Assembly (NCBI GenBank): GCA_002339675.1
Contig: DDKB01000018.1
Span: forward strand, 183,544-247,543
Reading direction: 5' to 3'
DNA length: 64,000 nt
Source: Stutzerimonas stutzeri
GTDB taxonomy: Bacteria; Pseudomonadota; Gammaproteobacteria; Pseudomonadales; Pseudomonadaceae
The first letter of the stretch is position 1; each line of letters opens with the position of its first letter. Below the pieces are notes generated by a model. The model did no database searches, was not told the origin of the DNA, and worked only from the letters and a program-made list of their open reading frames with translations. The position numbers were made by a program, and so were the translations under genes. Positions 61,964 to 64,000 of the stretch are shown here, piece by piece.

Positions 61964-62718
61964 CTGGCTACGATGGCGTCGTAGCGCCCGTCAGTCTGGA
62001 TCCGAGCCAGTGCGTGGCGGAAGCGATCCACTACAGCGTCTGACGTGTTGCGGCTGAACGCCATGCACAGGCCGTTCGCGCCGCCAAGGTCATCGAGGCG
62101 CAACTGCGCAATAGCGTCGTCGTCAGGATTGCCGCTCGCCTGGCGGACCAGATAATGGGCGTTCAGCTCGTTGGATATCCACAGATCGACGCGGCCGGCC
62201 TTGAGCTTGGCGTAGTTGTGCTCGTACTTGTTGCTCGACTGCAGGTTGCGACCGATCTCGAAGCCCTTGTCGATCAGGTACTGCTCTCCGACATCAGACT
62301 TGACCGTGGCGATCTGGTACTGCCGGGCGTCGTCGAGACTGTTCAGCTTGAAGGTCCGCCCGGGCAACGAGAACAGAAACCAGCGCGTCGGCGCGATCAC
62401 GCCCACCCACTTGAACAGTTCTTCACGCTGGGGAGTGCGCGCAATCGAATAGATCAGCACGTTTTCCGCATTCAGGGCGATGTCATAGGCGCGAGCCCAG
62501 GGCATCGACTGAATGCCGGCCTGCTCACCCGCCTCCTCCATCACCGCCTGGACGACCTCCGTGCCCATACCGGTCAGCTGGCCGTCTATGGTCATGTTGT
62601 AGGGTGGCAGCTCTTCGGTGACCACGGTGATGGCCGTGGCATCGGCGGCTCCGGCGTAGCATGAGCACAACAACGACCAGAGGGCGGGCTTCAGGAATCG
62701 GAGCAAGCGTGGACTCAT
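61951..62718 (-). CDS. Periplasmic SBP_bac_3-type binding protein, upstream paralogue
   Basis: 255 residues: signal peptide (about 1-28) and a type II binding-protein fold (ITVVTEELPPYNMTIDGQLTGMGTEVVQAVMEEAG, SMPWARAYDIALNAENVLIYSIARTPQREELFKWVG). It is translationally coupled to the diguanylate cyclase that follows. It and the downstream paralogue probably arose by duplication. Confidence 0.88.
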   Translation of the reverse strand: MSPRLLRFLKPALWSLLCSCYAGAADATAITVVTEELPPYNMTIDGQLTGMGTEVVQAVMEEAGEQAGIQSMPWARAYDIALNAENVLIYSIARTPQREELFKWVGVIAPTRWFLFSLPGRTFKLNSLDDARQYQIATVKSDVGEQYLIDKGFEIGRNLQSSNKYEHNYAKLKAGRVDLWISNELNAHYLVRQASGNPDDDAIAQLRLDDLGGANGLCMAFSRNTSDAVVDRFRHALARIQTDGRYDAIVARWLK

Positions 62719-63203
62719 GGGGCAACCTCATGGGCGTAACACCCGGACATGCAACACCGATGCTGGCCACCATGATGCCATCATTCAAAACCGATGCAGT
62801 ATGCTGTTTTCGGCACTCTTTCGTCGGGCTTTAACGTCCGGAGCCGCTATGCATATTGCAGGCGACAGGTGGCGTCGGGCGGGTGTGGTTCAGCCGTCTA
62901 TGAATCGATGCACGAATGAATGATCCGCTGCCCCGGACCGATTGCTTTCGTCTAGATGTCTCGCCTGCCTTGCTCCTTGGGATACGTATGGGTTTTTGTG
63001 CTGCATGAGCGATGCGCGCCCGTGTAGGCGCCCTGCTAAGCCGCTCTGCCTATGGGTCGCATCTCACTCAGACTTCGCTCAGCTAGTTTCCAGAACAGCC
63101 AAACAGCTGACCGCACGAGAACCCGCCGGTCAGGCATTCCTCGGCAGCGCGGGGAAATATCCGATGGTAGAGTCACGACTGATCACCGCTCATGGGAGAC
63201 ATC
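62719..63203. other. 485-bp intergenic region between the c-di-GMP operon and the DUF2147 gene
   Basis: It holds the promoter of the minus-strand operon and of the DUF2147 gene. Short open frames here show no conserved motif or signal peptide I trust. GGGAG precedes the DUF2147 ATG. Confidence 0.4.
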
Positions 63204-63647
63204 ATGCGTCCACTGATACATGCGCTACTGGCCTTGCCACTCACATTCGCTTCGCTCGCTTTCGCGGCTGACTCACCTGCCGGTCGCTGGCAAACCATCG
63301 ATGATGAAACCGGCAAGCCGAAATCCATTGTCGAGATCTGGCAGACGGATGACGGTTCGTTCAGCGGCAAGGTCGCGAAAATTCTCCAATCGGATCAAGG
63401 GCCGAACCCGACCTGCGGCGCGTGCGAGGGCGACAGGAAAGACCAGCCAATCACCGGCATGACGATTCTGTGGGGCCTGCAGCCTGAGGCCGAAAACACT
63501 TGGAACGACGGTGAAATACTCGATCCGGCGAAGGGAAAGACCTATCGGGCAAAGGTGACCTTGCAGGATCGCGGGGAGAAACTCGAAGTGCGCGGCTACA
63601 TCGGCATCGAGGCATTGGGCCGCACGCAAACCTGGATTCGCCAGTAG
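63204..63647 (+). CDS. Secreted DUF2147 protein
   Basis: 147 residues: signal peptide (about 1-21, FAFAA region) and a lipocalin-like DUF2147 domain (GRWQTIDDETGKPKSIVEIWQTDDGSFSGKV, GGEILDPAKGKTYRAKVTL-type blocks, CGACEGDRKDQPI with two Cys). The ATG at 63204 has GGGAG five bases upstream; an ATG at 63192 would add four residues. Function unknown. Confidence 0.9.
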   Translation: MRPLIHALLALPLTFASLAFAADSPAGRWQTIDDETGKPKSIVEIWQTDDGSFSGKVAKILQSDQGPNPTCGACEGDRKDQPITGMTILWGLQPEAENTWNDGEILDPAKGKTYRAKVTLQDRGEKLEVRGYIGIEALGRTQTWIRQ

Positions 63648-63913
63648 CCAAAGGAGGCCCGTCGCAGCCGTTCCTAAGATCGCGGCCGTTAGCGTCTCGG
63701 TCATCACCGGTGCGGGTGAGGCGGGCTGGAGAACCTATCAATCGACGTGAGTCGACCAAGCTTAGCGGTGGCAGCAGAACGAACCCCCGACCCTGGAAAC
63801 CGCCGTGCTCCCCCCCCAAAGACAAGACATCCTGTTGTGCGTCGGCGCGGAGCCTTGCCCAGTTGCCCCTGGAATCCCGCGATTGTTACCTCAACTTTCC
63901 CGCGCGCAAAGAC
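63648..63913. other. Intergenic region between DUF2147 and the rRNA operon
   Basis: Nothing supportable as a gene. The short frames here have no signal peptide or family motif. Confidence 0.45.
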
Positions 63914-63947
63914 AAACCCCCGACCATCTGTTGATGATCGGGGGTTT
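63914..63947 (-). terminator. Rho-independent terminator of the rRNA operon
   Basis: Ten-base arms AAACCCCCGA and TCGGGGGTTT with a 14-base loop follow the 5S rRNA end on the minus strand. After the right arm comes a broken T run (GTTTGTCTTTG). Confidence 0.85.
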
Positions 63948-63956
63948 GGTGTAGAA

Positions 63957-64000
63957 GCTTGACGATGACCTACTCTCGCATGGGGAGACCCCACACTACC
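63957..64000 (-). rRNA. rrf: 5S ribosomal RNA, 3' end (rest outside window)
   Basis: The reverse complement of the last 44 bases reads as the conserved Pseudomonas 5S 3' end: GGTAGTGTGGGG at the window edge, then CCCCATGCGAGAGTAGG and the closing helix ending in TCGTCAAGC. The gene is cut by the window edge, and the 23S and 16S genes should lie beyond it. Confidence 0.95.

Noticed and set aside
62942..63271. Possible gene upstream of DUF2147
   Set aside because: It overlaps the DUF2147 signal peptide in another frame and shows no family motif or ribosome-binding site.

Overview
This is a GC-rich stretch of Gammaproteobacterial chromosome that reads as a Pseudomonas/Stutzerimonas (P. stutzeri group) genome. 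The order rppH-ptsP, tauE-like-lgt-thyA, ilvA|rpiA and the divergent pair D-2-hydroxyglutarate dehydrogenase|serA is the housekeeping layout I know from Pseudomonas. The window ends in the 3' end of a 5S rRNA on the minus strand, so an rRNA operon lies just beyond it. I see no insertion sequence, prophage, CRISPR array or tRNA.

Region by region. (1) 2-8120: the C-terminal 1,566 residues of a giant VCBS-repeat surface protein, translationally coupled to two membrane proteins: a GAF-like/HlyD adaptor and a PqqD-like/M50-peptidase-like/HlyD fusion. This looks like an unusual exporter for the adhesin. (2) 8122-11054: an M23 peptidase, a response regulator with a PilZ-like tail, and a tandem universal stress protein. 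(3) 11492-16093: a five-gene branched-chain-type ABC importer (K-G-F-H-M order). (4) 16095-18057: an orphan ParA-like ATPase divergent from a GluR0-like ligand-gated K+-channel homologue. (5) 18073-33872: the housekeeping block (thyA, lgt, tauE-like, NRDE protein, ptsP, rppH, HAD phosphatase, MFS, ilvA, rpiA, SdiA-regulated-like, FAH family, D2HGDH, serA). (6) 33931-35934: two small secreted low-complexity proteins and an AI-2E family permease. (7) 36235-39240: a curli locus in the order csgD-like, csgE, csgB-like, csgA-like, csgC/H-like, with no csgF or csgG in the window. (8) 39584-44638: an acyltransferase, a small secreted repeat protein, a chemoreceptor and a membrane-anchored ABM-domain protein. 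(9) 44846-48281: a polyamine-binding protein overlapping a GGDEF-EAL protein, matching the NspS/MbaA arrangement of Vibrio. (10) 48297-51171: a histidine kinase and a sigma-54 response regulator. (11) 51320-59845: DUF4168, DUF1456, a cytochrome c with a sorbosone-dehydrogenase-like protein, an alpha carbonic anhydrase, an FAD oxidoreductase and an AsmA-family protein. (12) 59874-62718: a diguanylate cyclase between two paralogous periplasmic binding proteins. (13) 63204-64000: a DUF2147 protein, then the terminator and 3' end of 5S rRNA.

The common thread of the accessory genes is surface attachment and second-messenger control: a giant adhesin with its own exporter, an amyloid locus, two periplasmic-binding-protein/c-di-GMP modules, a chemoreceptor and a PilZ-like response regulator. 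The serine block is a metabolic unit: SerA reduces 2-oxoglutarate to D-2-hydroxyglutarate while oxidising 3-phosphoglycerate, and the divergent dehydrogenase recycles it. A strong palindrome lies between the two. All functional calls come from reading translated sequence and motifs; no database search was run.
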